DNA from: Tanypteryx hageni
Lineage: Eukaryota > Arthropoda > Insecta > Odonata > Petaluridae
Assembly (NCBI GenBank): GCA_028673005.1
Contig: CM054115.1
Location: 59,894,907-59,958,906, forward strand
Reading direction: 5' to 3'
Length of the DNA: 64,000 nt
In this document: positions 34,917 through 47,894 of the stretch, one piece after another
Layout of the letters: each line of letters opens with the position of its first letter
Position numbering within the stretch: the first letter of the stretch is position 1
Position numbers and translations under genes: made by a program
Notes under the pieces: generated by a model
Told to the model about the DNA's origin: nothing
The model's database searches: none
Seen by the model: the letters and a program-made list of their open reading frames with translations, nothing else

Positions 34917-35602
34917 TCTATATAATAAATTGTTAAAACTTTCTCCGTCACGTAACGCTTCAAAATACAGAATTGAAACCTAAAAAAAGGTACTTCTCGA
35001 ACTGCTACAGAGCTGAAATTTAGATGAAAGGTAGGCCATGGGGTACAATCTTTAAAAAAAATCCCAAACTCCAGAAAGATTTATATTTAAATGGTGTTTT
35101 TGACCCCAATGTCCAAATTTAAACACCTAAAAGAAAAGCATTGAAAACGGCGCAGGGCTTTATAAATTTTCTTTTTTAATTTAGTTACTACTTAGTTACG
35201 AAGTCGGGACATAAACCGTTCTCAGGATGAAAGATTGTAGTTTGATTTTTTTAAAGTGAGAATTCGAATCAGAGAAGAATCGGCGTAAAAAAGTGTTTTT
35301 AATCAGAAAATAAGGATATTTTTTTATTTTCTAATAATGAAAAATATTAACTACCATGGCAACGAGTCCGTTGCTTTTCAATTGCTTTAATTCCACGTAT
35401 CACTCTTCAACCTTCCGACACTGATTTTCCTTTTGAGTGGCAGAGATGTCAGTTTCCAGTGAGAGCGGCGTTTGGGATCACCATCAATAATTCTCAAGGC
35501 CAAACTCTGAAAAGAGTTACTAAACGAGATAATCTACGTTTTGCTCTTGCAAACTACCCTGAAACAACTGCCAACATTGTATTTAAAGAGGTTTTATCTT
35601 AA
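34917..35602 (+). mobile_element. Helitron remnant, possible 5' end to helicase C-terminus
   Basis: TCTATATAATAAATTG starts at 34917 directly after an A, matching Helitron 5' ends. A helicase C-terminal remnant lies 0.5 kb downstream (35390-35602). No CTAG terminus with hairpin is apparent after it, so the 3' boundary is unknown. The linkage between the two parts is inference. Confidence 0.35.
35390..35602 (+). pseudogene. Second Helitron helicase C-terminal remnant with an internal deletion
   Basis: A 70-codon open frame reads IPRITLQPSDTDFPFEWQRC, QFPVRAAFGITINNSQGQTL, then KRVTKRDNLRFALANYPETT and ends NIVFKEVLS before a TAA at 35600-35602. The beginning and the QFPVR-FGITINNSQGQTL block match Pif1-type Helitron helicases, and NYPETT-NIVFKEVL is the usual C-terminus of a lineage different from the one at 33.5 kb. 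Between KRV and TKRDN the expected segment with the VALSR motif VI (roughly 20-25 codons) is missing without a frameshift. It therefore cannot encode an active helicase. Confidence 0.8.
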
Positions 35603-38600
35603 TTTAAACTATTTAATATTTAAAAACAAACTTATGTCTTATCTATTTTTATCAATAAAAATTTCGAAAATATTTTTTTATTTGCCAAAACAATATATGT
35701 AAAGCATAAATTCGGTCAGAAAAATACTGTTTCTCTTCTCCCGCCTCAAAGTGTGACAAACGTTTCCTAAAGAAATCTATTTATTTTATAAAATTTAAAA
35801 GTAACTGGAAGATTCTTTTAAGGGTTACTATTAAACTTAAATTTTGTTATCCGAGAAGTAATAATTGCTTAGCGATAAATTCTGTTCCCATTAAATGTAA
35901 ATGCATCAATTGAACGGTATCAAAAACTTTCTCCAGCGGAACATAGTCATGCTGAATTACCCTAATTATTAAAGTTTTAATGTTCAGGGAAAGTGCCCCG
36001 GATTTAAGATTCGTATATAAAGTTTATTATCCTTTTTTAATAATGTTATCCAAAGCCTCGTTAAACTTTCAAGATACAAACTCCCATATAATAGAACATG
36101 TAAATTACATCTTTGATCATACTGGAATAATACTTTTAACTGAATACTGGTCCTAAAAAATGACATTCGACGCATCAGGTGAGTAAAAGATTTGATAGAA
36201 TACACGTAACGCATTTGGGAACTGCCGTTATAACAGTTTTCCATTAACATCAAGCACAACAATTTTTATATACTTGTGTTAGCTTTCAGTTTCATAACTG
36301 TTAAGAAGCGAATGTTGCAGTTCCAGTGTATCATGCTAAATCTTCAATTTTAAAAGTCTATATTGATTAATTATCGTGAAATTGTCCTTAATCCCCGTGA
36401 AACTAATAAAATACAGCAGTGAAAATATACCAGTTAGATAATAATACACGTGAGGGAAGAATTGTCGAACAAATTACATAAGGCATTTTTTCACTGATGC
36501 TAGCTTTCCAGCGGAGTCAAGAATGCAGGTAAAACAATGTGTTCCTGGTTGCCTGCATTGGTACCACCTGTGCTTTTTAGCAATTTTTTCCGACTACTCT
36601 CCAGCAGCTGATTCTAGATCCATCTGATTGACGCCATATATCATAAACAATTAGACCAATCTATCCTGAAAAAGCCTTCTCTCTTAACTTTGCCAAGTTT
36701 CAGGATTCCGGACATATTGCCCGTACAGAGGGATGGATATAAAACCGAATAAATAAGCGCTTTAAAAAAACAAGAGTGCTAAAAATAGCTCACCCAGAAC
36801 TCATAGAGTAGAATATAGGTAACCCAAGTCTCTACCATTTGAATTTCTCATTTTTTTAAATCGTGTCATTTCCCTTGAAATTTCTATTTAATAACCCGAA
36901 ACGCTAGACCTTTAATTTTTTACAGCGCGAATTTTAATTTTTTCCCGTACGCTTTGATTAATTAAGGCACGACTCTAAAACTTCCTCTTGTTTTTTGCTT
37001 AGTCCATTTAAATTTTTAAATCAATTTTGGGAACAAAAAATCCAGAGAACGTTTTTTTTACCGCAGAACGAAACGGAAAAAAGTAGTACCGCTGAATTCA
37101 AAATTTACAGTTTGTCTCCCCGACGAAAGGACACGTAACATTCGTTTCCGACGGAATGGCAGTCCTTTTACCTTTCTCTTTAATTCACCGAATTTCGCCT
37201 TTCCATTCCCTCCCTCTATCCTTCGCACTGCCCTCCTCTTCCCACTCCTCTCTCTCCATAACCCTTTTCTAACTTCCTTCTCTTTCTCTCTCGCCCTCTT
37301 TCTGCTGTCCTTTTCTCAGTAATACCTTCACCTACGCCTCCCTGACCTTTATCTATATACACTATATTTTACCTTACCGTAACTGTCGCAACGAGTCCGG
37401 TTAAGTCTACAGTTCTCTTCGTTCGCCATCATCTGAAAACTTCGCCTTTCACCCCCTCACCAACTCTACCTCTCTGATCCTTTTCCTTTCGACCTCTGTT
37501 TCTCCACGCTTTCTTTCTTCCTCATTTTCTTCATTTCCTTCTTGATTTTATCCTTGCGTTATAGCTTGAGTTCTAAAAAAGAAGAGACTGCCTAATAAAT
37601 ATAAATAAATAATTATATACATATATATAACCGTTTTTAATTAAGTTCTTTATACCGTAAACATTTCTTATTAGGAAGGAAAGATTTTCGCAATTAGCAA
37701 AGTTCTCGTAGAGGAAGATGCAGTAAGCGGTGATATTACAAGATGTTCGAAGGAAAGGGGTGTACGTGCTTGAGTTTTCTTCCATATCTTGTAAGCTCTT
37801 AATTCCTTAGTAATTTCAAGACAGTATAGAATGCGTATCACAAAATGAGCACACCAAGGCATAATGAAATGAGAGCATAAATTGCGGTAATATAAATAAT
37901 AAAATAGCATATTTAGGAAAATGCACTGCTTATCTTTTTATTATTAGAAGATTGAAATAATTATGGATTACGATACAAAAATTAAAGCATGTGGAAGCTT
38001 ACCGAAACTCTTTTTTAAGAGTAGGGCATGTTTTTTGCGTATTTGTTATCCATCCCTTTCCTTCGACTAAGTATTTTGTTTATTCTCTGAATAGTAAAAC
38101 CAAGGATACCTTGCGTCCGTTCTCTCATCTGGAAACGTCCCCTAATATTTCCTACTAATTCTAGATCCCTTGCTTTATTCTACTTTATAGCATCTCTATC
38201 TTTCCGTAATGGGAAAATGTTTTCACCCACGTCTTTCCCAAGCAAAACAACGTATTTTTTGACAGTATTTCGCTAGCACTTTCCACCTGTAAAAAAATCG
38301 AGAGACTTTTCCCTTTCATTTCATTTCATTTTTACCCATCGTTCTCTTACGTTTCCTTGGATCAGCGCGTCGCATTTACATTCTCTTTTATCTCAAAAGA
38401 TAGCGCTTCTTCCTGAGGTTCACGCGCCCATCGCATGTCTCAAATCCCCGTCCATCTGTCTCTCGATCATCGTGTCGTTTCTATTCGCGCGGATAAGTTT
38501 CTCGCTTTATCGTTCGTCATTTTTCTGCCTATTTGCGTGCCATCTTTGTGCGTCCCTTCTCTTCTTTATACTGTATCGTCGTGGTCATATCACATGATAT

Positions 38601-39935
38601 GGTCCCGTTCATGGATATGGTCGGCTGGTTTTACCACCTTTTGTTATTTCTTCGACATTTTCATGGTTTAATTTTTTTCACACGCTCATGTCATCCTTTA
38701 TATTTCTTTTAAATTTATAAATTTCTCTGTTATTCTAATTTAATACTATCATTACGTTAACTTAATCAAGTACATTTCGTTTAACTTATGCCTCAAAGAA
38801 GCTCGTAGGGTATTCGGTGCTCAAAATTTGATGTTTGTATATTAAAATAGTAGGTATAGCATGTTTTTCAATGAAATTCTTTCCAAATAACCAGCAAAAA
38901 TAATTACAAAATATTATATAGTTTTTATGCATTTACTTAAGTTTAAAATTATTTGAATGAATACCGATTATAATACTGCGCTATCTAAAATATTTCTTTT
39001 AAAACCGAAAGCTTAAATTTTGTAAAGCTCATAAATATTATGTTTAATTCTCGCGAAAAGGAATAAATTCTGTCCTAAAATTAACTTATTAGCTTTGTCT
39101 CCAATTGGCCAAATTATGTCATTCACTTTAAAATCTCTTTTCTGTTCGTTTTAAATTGGCAGAATAAGAAATGCAAGTTTTGAAAGAATACCTACCTGTT
39201 TTTAAATTTTTGCTTGACAGAGAATGTTCAATTTAGCAGTTATCTGGCGATAACTCTTAAGCGTGTATAGTATCAGCAAATAAATAAACGATTAAAAGGT
39301 GGACGCTATCTTTCTTTCGCCTAAATTACGCTATAGAGTGATATATCATGACGTAAAAGAGCATTAAGACAACGAAAGACTCCGACAGTTACTGAGGAAA
39401 TACAGCCGTGTAACCTGTTCCCCTATTTATAGTGGAGGAAAATGTACCTTAATAAAAAATCGTAAACCTACGTGTTTGTTTCGATGAGATTTGGCAACGC
39501 CGTACTCGACTCTCACTCCACGCAGACCGCTTCGGGCCATTCGTTCGGAGAAAGGACTGTCACCAAGGGGGATATAGCCAACTTTTTTCATTTCCCCCTT
39601 TAAATTTGTATATTTCCTAGCACATATTTCCCGTTTTCGGGGTAATTTTCTCGTGGTTTCGCTTTAATTTTCTTTTCTCACTCCCATTCCCTCACACTTT
39701 CCCCTCGACGAGCTAGCCGCTTTCCTTCATGTCATTTTAGGATACATTTCCGGCCCGTAATAAACTCTTCGTAATCAGCCCACATCCTTTATCTTCCCCC
39801 CCCTCCAGCGCCATCGATCTCACCTTTTTATATTTTATATTCTTGTTTGAAATGATAATAAAATACCAACATTTGTAACCGACGACTCTCTCGCTGTTTT
39901 TATCCTTTTCCTCTCTTTCCAGCGTTTTTGGCAGT

Positions 39936-39959
39936 TCTCTCTCTCTCTCTCTCTCTCTC
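39936..39959. repeat. (CT)n microsatellite
   Basis: Twenty-four bases of CT dinucleotide on the + strand within a C/T-rich neighbourhood. Confidence 0.95.
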
Positions 39960-40259
39960 ACCTCTCACCAAACGAATTCCCCTTTCCTGGCCATTCTTCC
40001 CGACTCCAAACTTCCCACGCTATATATATAATCTCTTATTTTTGGAGTCTCGTTTTGTTTTTTCCTGTCCTAAAGTGCGAAAATACCTCGCACCTTCCTA
40101 TTTTCCTGCTCCTCATAACGCTTCCTCTCCATTTCCCGTCGTCTTTTCCTTTTCTCCGCAACTTTTATCTCGGACCTCTTTTTATTTCTGTTTTGCACTG
40201 AATGTATGTGGCTACCTCCTATGGTGCTCGCTTACTGCTTGAAATTGCTTCGCGTTTCT

Positions 40260-40660
40260 ACTTCTCTCTCTGTATTTTCTCACGGCCAAAAATCTCTTTA
40301 TATCCTCATCTATCTGCTTTATCGTCTCTTATTTCTCTTCTTTCTTCATTAAACTTTTATTTATTTCTAATTCTCGATAAAATTTCGTATTTTTTCATGT
40401 TTTTTTCCTCTTACCATTCTTTTCTCGTCCTTTCCTCTTTCCTTGCTTCTTTTCCTTCCCCTCTCATTGTCCTCTTTTTCCATTCCATCAGTCCTCTTGT
40501 TTCTGTCTTTCTTTTTCTCTAATCTTTCTTCATATGTTTTCGTTACTTCGCTTTCCTTTTTTCCAACTCAATATTTCTCTCTCAACCTATTTTCATCATC
40601 TCTTCCCTTGTTTTTCATTCACTTCATCTCTCATATCTCTTTCTCTTCTCGTATAGATTC
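40260..40660. repeat. Pyrimidine-rich tract
   Basis: About 400 bp strongly biased to C and T on the + strand, immediately before the LINE at 40.67 kb. It gives overlapping Phe/Ser/Leu-rich ORFs that look like artefacts. Confidence 0.7.
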
Positions 40661-40669
40661 TTAAATACT

Positions 40670-42731
40670 GCAATGTGTATCTGCAGAAAAGAGTATAGAA
40701 AACGGAGAAACTCAGCAAAGCAGGCTGCTAAAAATGCTAAAATGAAATTCTCGTACTCAATAGTTTCTCCTCAGTCCGACAATACATCACTATGTAGAAA
40801 ACTAAAAGTAATTAATAAGAAAAGTGTCTCCGAGGTACCTTCTGTCTCTCTTGATGCATTAAATGACGCATTCTCATCACCATCTAATATATTTTCAGTA
40901 AATCAAAGATAGTCAACTATCTCTGACATTTTTTCTCAATTAGAAACTATTCACTGACCTTCAGTTTTTCTTGTCTCAGTCACCGATGTAAAGAAAATAA
41001 TTTCTAAACTTAATTCGAAAACAAAAGATCTTATCACTGGATCTATGCTCCATATTTTGATACATATCTTGATGCCGACCATTATACATATAATTCATTT
41101 TTCCTTCTCTAGTTGTTACTTTCCCAATGCCTGGAAACGTGCTTTACTGCGACTCGTCCCTAAAAAGGCTAATCCAACAACTCCGCAGGACTTTCGCCCT
41201 ATAAGCATCCTACCAACGCTATCCAAAGTTATTGAAAAGCTAGTGCATAAAAAAATACATCAATACCTAAATGAATGTAAGCTCCTTAACCCCTACCGAT
41301 TTGGTTTTCATACTAGCCACAGCACTGCTACTGCATTGATCAAAGTTACAGATGATATTTGGGCATATTTTGATAAAAAAAAGATACAATTCTCACACTA
41401 TTGGATTTCTCTAAAGTGTTTGACTCCGTTGACAGCGGAATATTACTTTCCAAACTTGCTAAAATGAACTTCTCTCTTAGCTCTTTGAAATGGATAAAAT
41501 CTTATTTTCAAAATCGTTGCCAAATGGTATCAAACTCTGATAAAAATTCATCGTGGAAAAATATCTCCTGTGGTTGTCTCCAAGGATCTATATTAGGACC
41601 CTTATTCTTTGCCTTATATATAAACGATATTTCTAACTCAATTCATCACTGACAGTACCACCTTTTTGCTAACGATCTGAAAATATACATAGGTACTCAA
41701 ATATCTCAAATGAATAACAGAATTGATTGAATGAATACTGTCACAAAATTGCTCATGATCTGGAGTGCTTGTAATGGCTTAATGTTAAACCCCTTAAATT
41801 CTCAATCGATAATATTCTGCTACCCTAAATTACTCTGAAAATTACAAAAGTCAAATATAGACCCAGTCTTAATTAAGTCCACTCCTGTACCGTTTTCCAA
41901 GTCAGTAAAAAACCTTCATGTTATAATGAATGAAACACTCTGCTGGTATAATAAAATATTCACTTTATTCACTTTGGCTACTTAAAAAAAATTTCCAGTA
42001 AAACTAAAAATTATACTAATAAATTCTCTTGTAATTTCTCATTTCGATTATTGTAATTAAGTTTTCTCAAATCTAAAAGAGAACTTGTCACAAAAACTCC
42101 AGAAGACCCATAACTCATGTGTTAAATACATTCATAATATATATGAGCAAACTTGCCATATAACAATCTCATTTGAAAAATTGGGCTGGCTGTTCTTGAT
42201 AGAATGTAGAAAGATGCATATCCTAACACAACTAACAATAAGAAGAATCCTAACCCACAACTTCAAATCTCTTAATTCTTGGCAATCCTTGAATACCTGA
42301 GGCTCATCCAAACTTCTTATCCCCCTTCATCATAGCAGTTTCTATAATAAATCCTTGACCGTTACTTCCTGCAATCTTTGGAACTCTCTCCCCTTTCACT
42401 CTGTCAATGATGTTAACCGGTTTAAGAAATACTGGGATAAATACTTCTCTCCTTCATTTAAATTCCAGCACAATCACTATAACCATAATCAGACTGGACA
42501 ATCTTTCCTTTATGATACTTTGATATTATTTTACTTTTGTGTATATTTGGGCTGTACTTTTCTTAATTTTATTCTTATTTATGTATACCTTGAAATAATA
42601 TTCATTTCACTGTTTTTATTTGAATTGAATTATGTGCATATAAATTAATTATATTGGTTATTAAAACGGTCAGGTGGAAGAAGAGGCCATATGGCTCAAT
42701 CTCGCCGTGTTAAGGAAACAAATAAATAAAA
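40670..42731 (+). pseudogene. 5'-truncated non-LTR retrotransposon, reverse transcriptase remnant with 3' end
   Basis: Plus-strand blocks in order: KEYRKRRNSAKQAAKNAKMK (about 40690, linker before the RT), NAWKRALLRLVPKKANPTTP and QDFRPISILPTLSKVIEKLV (about 41200), YRFGFHTSHSTATALI (about 41300), LLDFSKVFDSVDSGILLSKL (about 41400), CGCLQGSILGPLFFALYIND (about 41590) and LFANDLKIYIG at 41659-41691. The last corresponds to the FADD box, but the first Asp is Asn (AAC, 41671-41673), so the catalytic site is lost. Several stops and frameshifts follow. The C-terminal CNLWNSLPFHSVNDVNRFKK near 42370 and a 3' end with GGCCATATGGCTCAATCTCG and (AAATA)n near 42731 are typical of Jockey/CR1-group elements. 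The endonuclease is absent. Confidence 0.85.
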
Positions 42732-45503
42732 CCTAACTAAATTTTCCCGAAACTTTTCTGTATTTTTATTCTCATTTGTTTCTCTAGCTATAGATTTCTT
42801 TATAATTTCATCCCTTTCTTCACTTTATTGTCTCTCTCTATTCTCTTATCTGTTTTAATCTTATTTTATGTATGCATATCTCCATCACAACCATATTTTC
42901 TCATATTTTTTCTCTTTCAATGTCATTTTCACTCTTCCTTTCCGATTTTCTTTAATTCTCTCTTTTACACTTACAATTGGTTCTGTCTTAGTTGCCATTT
43001 TATCATCGTATCTTTCTTTTTCGTATCTTTCCTTTTCTTCTTTCTCTTTACAATCGTTTCCACTCTTTACCTTTATCTCTTACCTTTATCAATTTCTCAT
43101 TTATATATCCTCTCACGTTGCACTCTCTATGGCATGCCTTCATGCTAAATGAGCACAAACGTGTTTTTTTTTGTCATTTCACGTTTTGCTTGTGATTTTA
43201 TTCTCTTCCTTATCGATTATATGTTTTTTCATTATCATATAATATCTCAACTTTCTCTTTTCTGCCAGTTGGTTACATAATAATTTTATAAAAAACGTAA
43301 GAAAAAGCCTGTACGAAAATGGCACTGGAAAAGTAGTCAAAGGAGCATAGGACGAGGGCTTAAGGTTAACTATTATGGTTTCTCCTTTGGCTATAAGAAA
43401 TTGACCTGTTTACGTCAGATTTCGGCCATTTATAAAAATCTATTGTATTTCAATACAATACTTTTTGTTGTTATTTATAAAAGTATGTTTTCATTTGCAT
43501 CCACGTTATCAAATTCGATACCGCTAAAAATTTTTGTCTCGTTTTCTGAAAATTTCTCAGCTATGATGTTTACTTTATTGCATTCCTAAAAGCAAACGGA
43601 AATTTTTGTCCCATTCTTATGCTGAAGTTTTAATGAGGACTAAGCCTTTAAAGTGAACATTAACTTCATATAATATATTTCAATACATGAAATCAATGCG
43701 ATTAAGCACAACTTATTATAAAATTTACATTCATTATCAATAATAATTTGGATAACGCTCAAACCTAGTGTTATATATTTATTGATTATGGGTTATAACT
43801 TAGCTTAAGAGATTACAATGAATAAAAAGCCTGATAGTGTTTTTGAAAATTATATACGTAACGTACGTACTTTGCAATAAATATTCCGCGATCTTTGAGG
43901 ACAGCAAGTATTCAAAATTCAGATTTTATATGATATTTTACATATCATAATTGGTGAAGAATCACATTTATTTGTCCATCTATGAGAATAATATAAATCT
44001 AGGAGCTTTATAAGCACCGTGTTCTATTTGCGAAACACTAACTGTATGTATGCAATGGTAAGGCTTTACTAAAACGTGCATTTCAAATCATCGGCAGTGA
44101 CGATGAATTCAAACGACGAAATTAGTTCAATTAGTGAATTGGTCATTTGCGCTACATGTTTGGAGCTTTTAGCATAGCTAAACGCTGGTTTTTCTGCACC
44201 GGAGTTCTTTTTATCGTGATAGCGTCGGTTTACCGATTTGATTGGCTCTAATTAGATGAACATATATTCCCGCAAATGATGTGGAGGTAATTATTTACCA
44301 TGTATGCTTTTCAAAGTCTTCGAGCAAACCACAGTTACAATAGATACAAACATACAAGGTCACACACGCACCATATCCTTGAGTTATAGTTTTCTGTTTA
44401 TTGCCTTTAGGTCAAATGCTAATTTGACCGAAGTAAATGATAATTTTTATCCTAGCGACAGATACAGATATATTTTCAATCCGGTAAAATAGTACGACTA
44501 TTAGGGTAGGTATTTAGCTCTCTGTACATGAAACAAAATTAAATGCAATTTTTAAAGTTTATTTTGGTGTTAGTCTCAGCGAATGTAGATCAGTCAAAAT
44601 ATACTGGAATAATTTAAAAATTGATTTTACCTGCACTATTACATTTTGTTACTGTTGATGATACTACCAAAATAAAAAAATTATAAGCATAAAGTCTATT
44701 ATTCTGGATCCTGCACTACTATAAAAGCGTCAAATATTCAACAAACACGTTTTATTATACTCGATGAAATTAATTACTGCACTGTGAACGAAGAAATTTT
44801 CACGAACTTTTCTAAGCGTTAAAACTTGTAAGATAATTAGCTTCTTAGCATTATATTTAATCATATTTAGAAACTACATAGGATTGAATGTGGTTTTTGT
44901 AAAAGCATATTTATTTGTATACACACAAATAACCCTTGATGTATGCATTTAAATATATTTTTGATAAATGTTTTTTATATTTTTTCCGTCTATGTAAATG
45001 ATATCAGCTGAAGTTATCAATCCGGAGCAGCCAAATTTTTAAACAATTTCCTCTCTGTGGAAATTTAGGAAGCCAAAATATGCGACAAACATATTTGAAA
45101 ATAATAAGCACCTTAGTTTACTCTCAATGCAATTCATTCTTCGTCTGTTTTAATTATTAATCAGCATGATGCTCTCCAATTGCACTGGATTTCGAGGCAG
45201 CCCCGGCAATCCGCCTTATAAGATCATCCATGGTTTAACGGACCTCACGGTCCCTTCAACCCAATACAGTACATGAGCATTGCTTCTTAGCATTTTTAAA
45301 AGTTGCCTTTCACGACTCTTGGTTTACTTGAAACAGTACCGTAACTAGGGTATGGGGAAGGTGGCATTTACCGTAGGCGCCGACTGCTAAAAGTGCCAAA
45401 CGTTTACGCAAAAAAATACCAAAAGTTTATTTTCCCATATAAGTATTAATTTACTGCTCTAATCTTACAGTTATTACCAACTTTTATATTTTATATTAAC
45501 TTC

Positions 45504-45507
<4 letters not shown>
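42732..45507. other. Non-coding stretch, no gene recognised
   Basis: A C/T-rich tract continues to about 43110, then AT-rich DNA. A possible conserved segment at 44104-44300 is listed separately. The sequence near 45345, CAGTACCGTAACTAGGGTAT, resembles a hAT start but no partner end was found. Confidence 0.45.
44104..44300. promoter_or_regulatory. Possible conserved non-coding segment with homeodomain-type sites
   Basis: Within AT-rich DNA this segment carries AATTAGTTCAATTAGTG, CTCTAATTAGATG and GGAGGTAATTATTTACC, plus moderate GC blocks between them. A cluster of AATTAG/TAATTA cores is compatible with a developmental enhancer, but chance in AT-rich sequence is the competing explanation. 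Confidence 0.15.

Positions 45508-45556
<49 letters not shown>
45508..45556. repeat. (AT)n microsatellite
   Basis: About 49 bp of uninterrupted AT dinucleotide. Confidence 0.95.
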
Positions 45557-45558
<2 letters not shown>

Positions 45559-46246
45559 ATAATAATGAGTTACGATTATATAAGATGTTTGGTTTCAGTA
45601 GAGTTACCAATCTTACGACGGGGTTTTCAATCTTATAGTACCATCATATGACGGACGGACTAGTGCAGTGGTTCCCAATCTTTTTTAGTGTAAGGCTCCC
45701 TTATTAGCTTAAAAACATTTCGCGGCCCCCCACATGCTGTAGGCTTCGGTAATTATGAAAATAAGAAAAAAACTTTGGTAATCTCAGTAGCAGTTGTAAA
45801 TAAATTCATATTTTATTCATCAAAATAATATATAAATTTAAAAATATCTGATGTGGCCACCACATGACTTTCTCCATACCTTTAATATTTCTAAAAATTC
45901 TAAATATGATTCAACATCCAGCTTGTTTCTGTACTTTTATTTCAGCGCAACAAGCGCAGAACATCCACATTCACAAACATATGTTGTGGAAAAAGGAATC
46001 AAGTACTTCACAAACACACCAGTTAGTTCTGAGTACTCAGAACGAACGTTTGCATTATCCGGTAGTGAAACTCGATAATTTCAAAAACATTCGATAATAA
46101 AGCAAAAGAAGAAATCTCTTTCGTTCACAGTTGTTGCTAATCGAAAAATTGTAACGAAATAAATGACGGTTTTGGTTTCGGTTCGAGTTCAGAAGTAATA
46201 TTTTTATTGGTTTTGTTTTGGTTTCACTCCGCATAGGATATCGGTT

Positions 46247-47091
46247 TTTAGGCTGGTTTCCAAAGGAAACAGCCTTATGAAATGGTCCTATCTTTGCGTG
46301 TGTGTGTGTGTGTGTGTGTGTAACATACTAACAACCTTTGCACCAATGGACCGATTTTCATGAAACTTGATATGAGGCTCGTGCTGCCAGGCCCGACCTC
46401 CGCGCTATATTTCATTTGGCAAAGATTGAAGTCTCGGGTTCGATTCCAGAAACATTTTTACCGTATTTGATTTACATAGGAAATCTCAAATCCAACGTGT
46501 AGAGATGTTTTCTTTAATACTTTAAAATATCTTAAATTTGTGGCATTGGAGCGAGGCTTGTACTGTTTTAAGAGGAAAAAAATGTTAATTCTAATTCATA
46601 TCACCGAATTTTGATAATTGGTCGTATTTTCTTGAATTTCTACTAAAACATAGCGTTTTTAAATCGCATTTTATCGGATTGTTGCCATGGAGACGATTAT
46701 TACCGAACTCGGCTTGAGCATTGACGAGTGAACAGTGGATTATTTTCTTTTCTGCTCGATTCAGCAATGCACAGTTGATCCAGACATATTAGTGTACAAA
46801 CAGTAACATTTATTAAATTCGTTTAATTAAAATATATACATGCAAAATATAATGTCAGAAAGAGATTTTGATATTGCTTTTAGTATTTTAAACCTGATAA
46901 CTCCATTAATTTGTTTTTCCAATTTTTCTCTATCAATGATAAAATATGAACTACAAGTGGTATTTATGGTATGAGAATTCCTTGGAATGATTATCAAATA
47001 CTGAAATATTTCCTGTCAATATAAGTAATCAATACGGGACGTCAAATTTGTGAAACCAGCCTGCTTTAGTCCTGGTTTGGACTTCTTACTT
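46247..47091 (+). mobile_element. Nested 830-bp-type element, copy 2
   Basis: Homologous to 25238-26067 in opposite orientation. It is flanked by TCGGTT on both sides (46241-46246 and 47092-47097), again a 6-bp repeat. It contains a (GT)n expansion (46297-46321) where copy 1 has a short ACACAGACAG-type stretch. Its left end is AGGCTGGTTTCC and its right end GGTTTGGACTTCTTACTT. Confidence 0.7.
46297..46321. repeat. (GT)n microsatellite
   Basis: Twenty-five bases of GT dinucleotide, grown within copy 2 of the 830-bp element. Confidence 0.95.
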
Positions 47092-47149
47092 TCGGTTAAA
47101 GTTTTCGGTTCGGTCCCGGTTCGATGCCCTGGGCAGAAAGGTGGAGGAG

Positions 47150-47218
47150 AGATTGGGCCCCTCATATGACGCCGCCCAGGTGCGGCGAACCCCTTGCACA
47201 TAGGCCGGCGAGGCCCTG
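47150..47218 (-). mobile_element. Lone hAT-like GC-rich terminus
   Basis: On the minus strand it begins CAGGGCCTCGCCGGCCTATG and continues GC-rich to about 47150. CAGGGCC is a frequent hAT start, and the segment is far more GC-rich than its neighbourhood. The other end is not visible. Confidence 0.35.
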
Positions 47219-47531
47219 TGACCAGGTTTAGCACGGAGCAAAGCAGCCAAGTGCCGCACGTAAACAGCTGGTCGGCCATAGTAGTGATAAAAGTGACTGT
47301 TTCGGTGGTTTGACGAACCAATATTGACGGTTGGAATTTTACAATTTTTGCGTGAAAATAACGGTCTATCGAGTTTTTCAGAGAAGACTCGATCCTAAAA
47401 GTACAAATGTAGAACAACTGAAGAAATTGAAAACAATTCATAAAAATTTCATATATTAAAAATTATATTTTTTCCAAAATAAAATAAAAACATAAAATCT
47501 ATTTAAAAAGATCTACCTTTAGATTCTAGAC

Positions 47532-47762
47532 TAGTGGTCTAAACCTTTCCAACGCGACGGACCACTTTCAATGAAGCAGGTTTTCCACCATTTATCTGTA
47601 GAACCTTATAATATCATTAAAATAATAAATATAATTGGTACATTACTAAAAACACTTTCTCAGAATATTGGAGAATTATTTTCAGTTTTAATATATTGAT
47701 ATTGAATCAATTGATGCGGACCACCCGACAAATGCTCGCGGACCACAGGTTAAGAAACACTG
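47532..47762. mobile_element. 231-bp hAT MITE
   Basis: The left end is TAGTGGTCTAAACC and the right end, on the minus strand, CAGTGTTTCTTAACCTGTGG; GGACCAC-type blocks follow both. The flanks are TTCTAGAC (47524-47531) and CTATAGAC (47763-47770), an 8-bp duplication with 6 matches. CAGTGTTTCTTAACC is a classic hAT terminus. There is no coding capacity. Confidence 0.6.
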
Positions 47763-47894
47763 CTATAGACAAATCTCGTGTCTCCCCTGGCAACCTATCG
47801 CGCCTCCAACTTTACCAATGTATGTTCCCAGCTGATTCACCTCTTGCCTACGCGCAATGGGTATCTAAGAGGTAGTTCAATGAATAGCTGCATA

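Larger units (their letters stand above)
35603..40669. other. Non-coding stretch, no gene recognised
   Basis: Mostly AT-rich. Pyrimidine-rich blocks occur at about 37190-37320, 37440-37550 and 40260-40660. A minus-strand ORF at 35984-36262 and a plus-strand ORF at 38435-38671 have no recognisable domain. No RNA gene was seen. Confidence 0.5.

Noticed and set aside
45345..45400. Another hAT terminus (CAGTACCGTAACTAGG)
   Set aside because: Single end only, with no partner and no target duplication visible.
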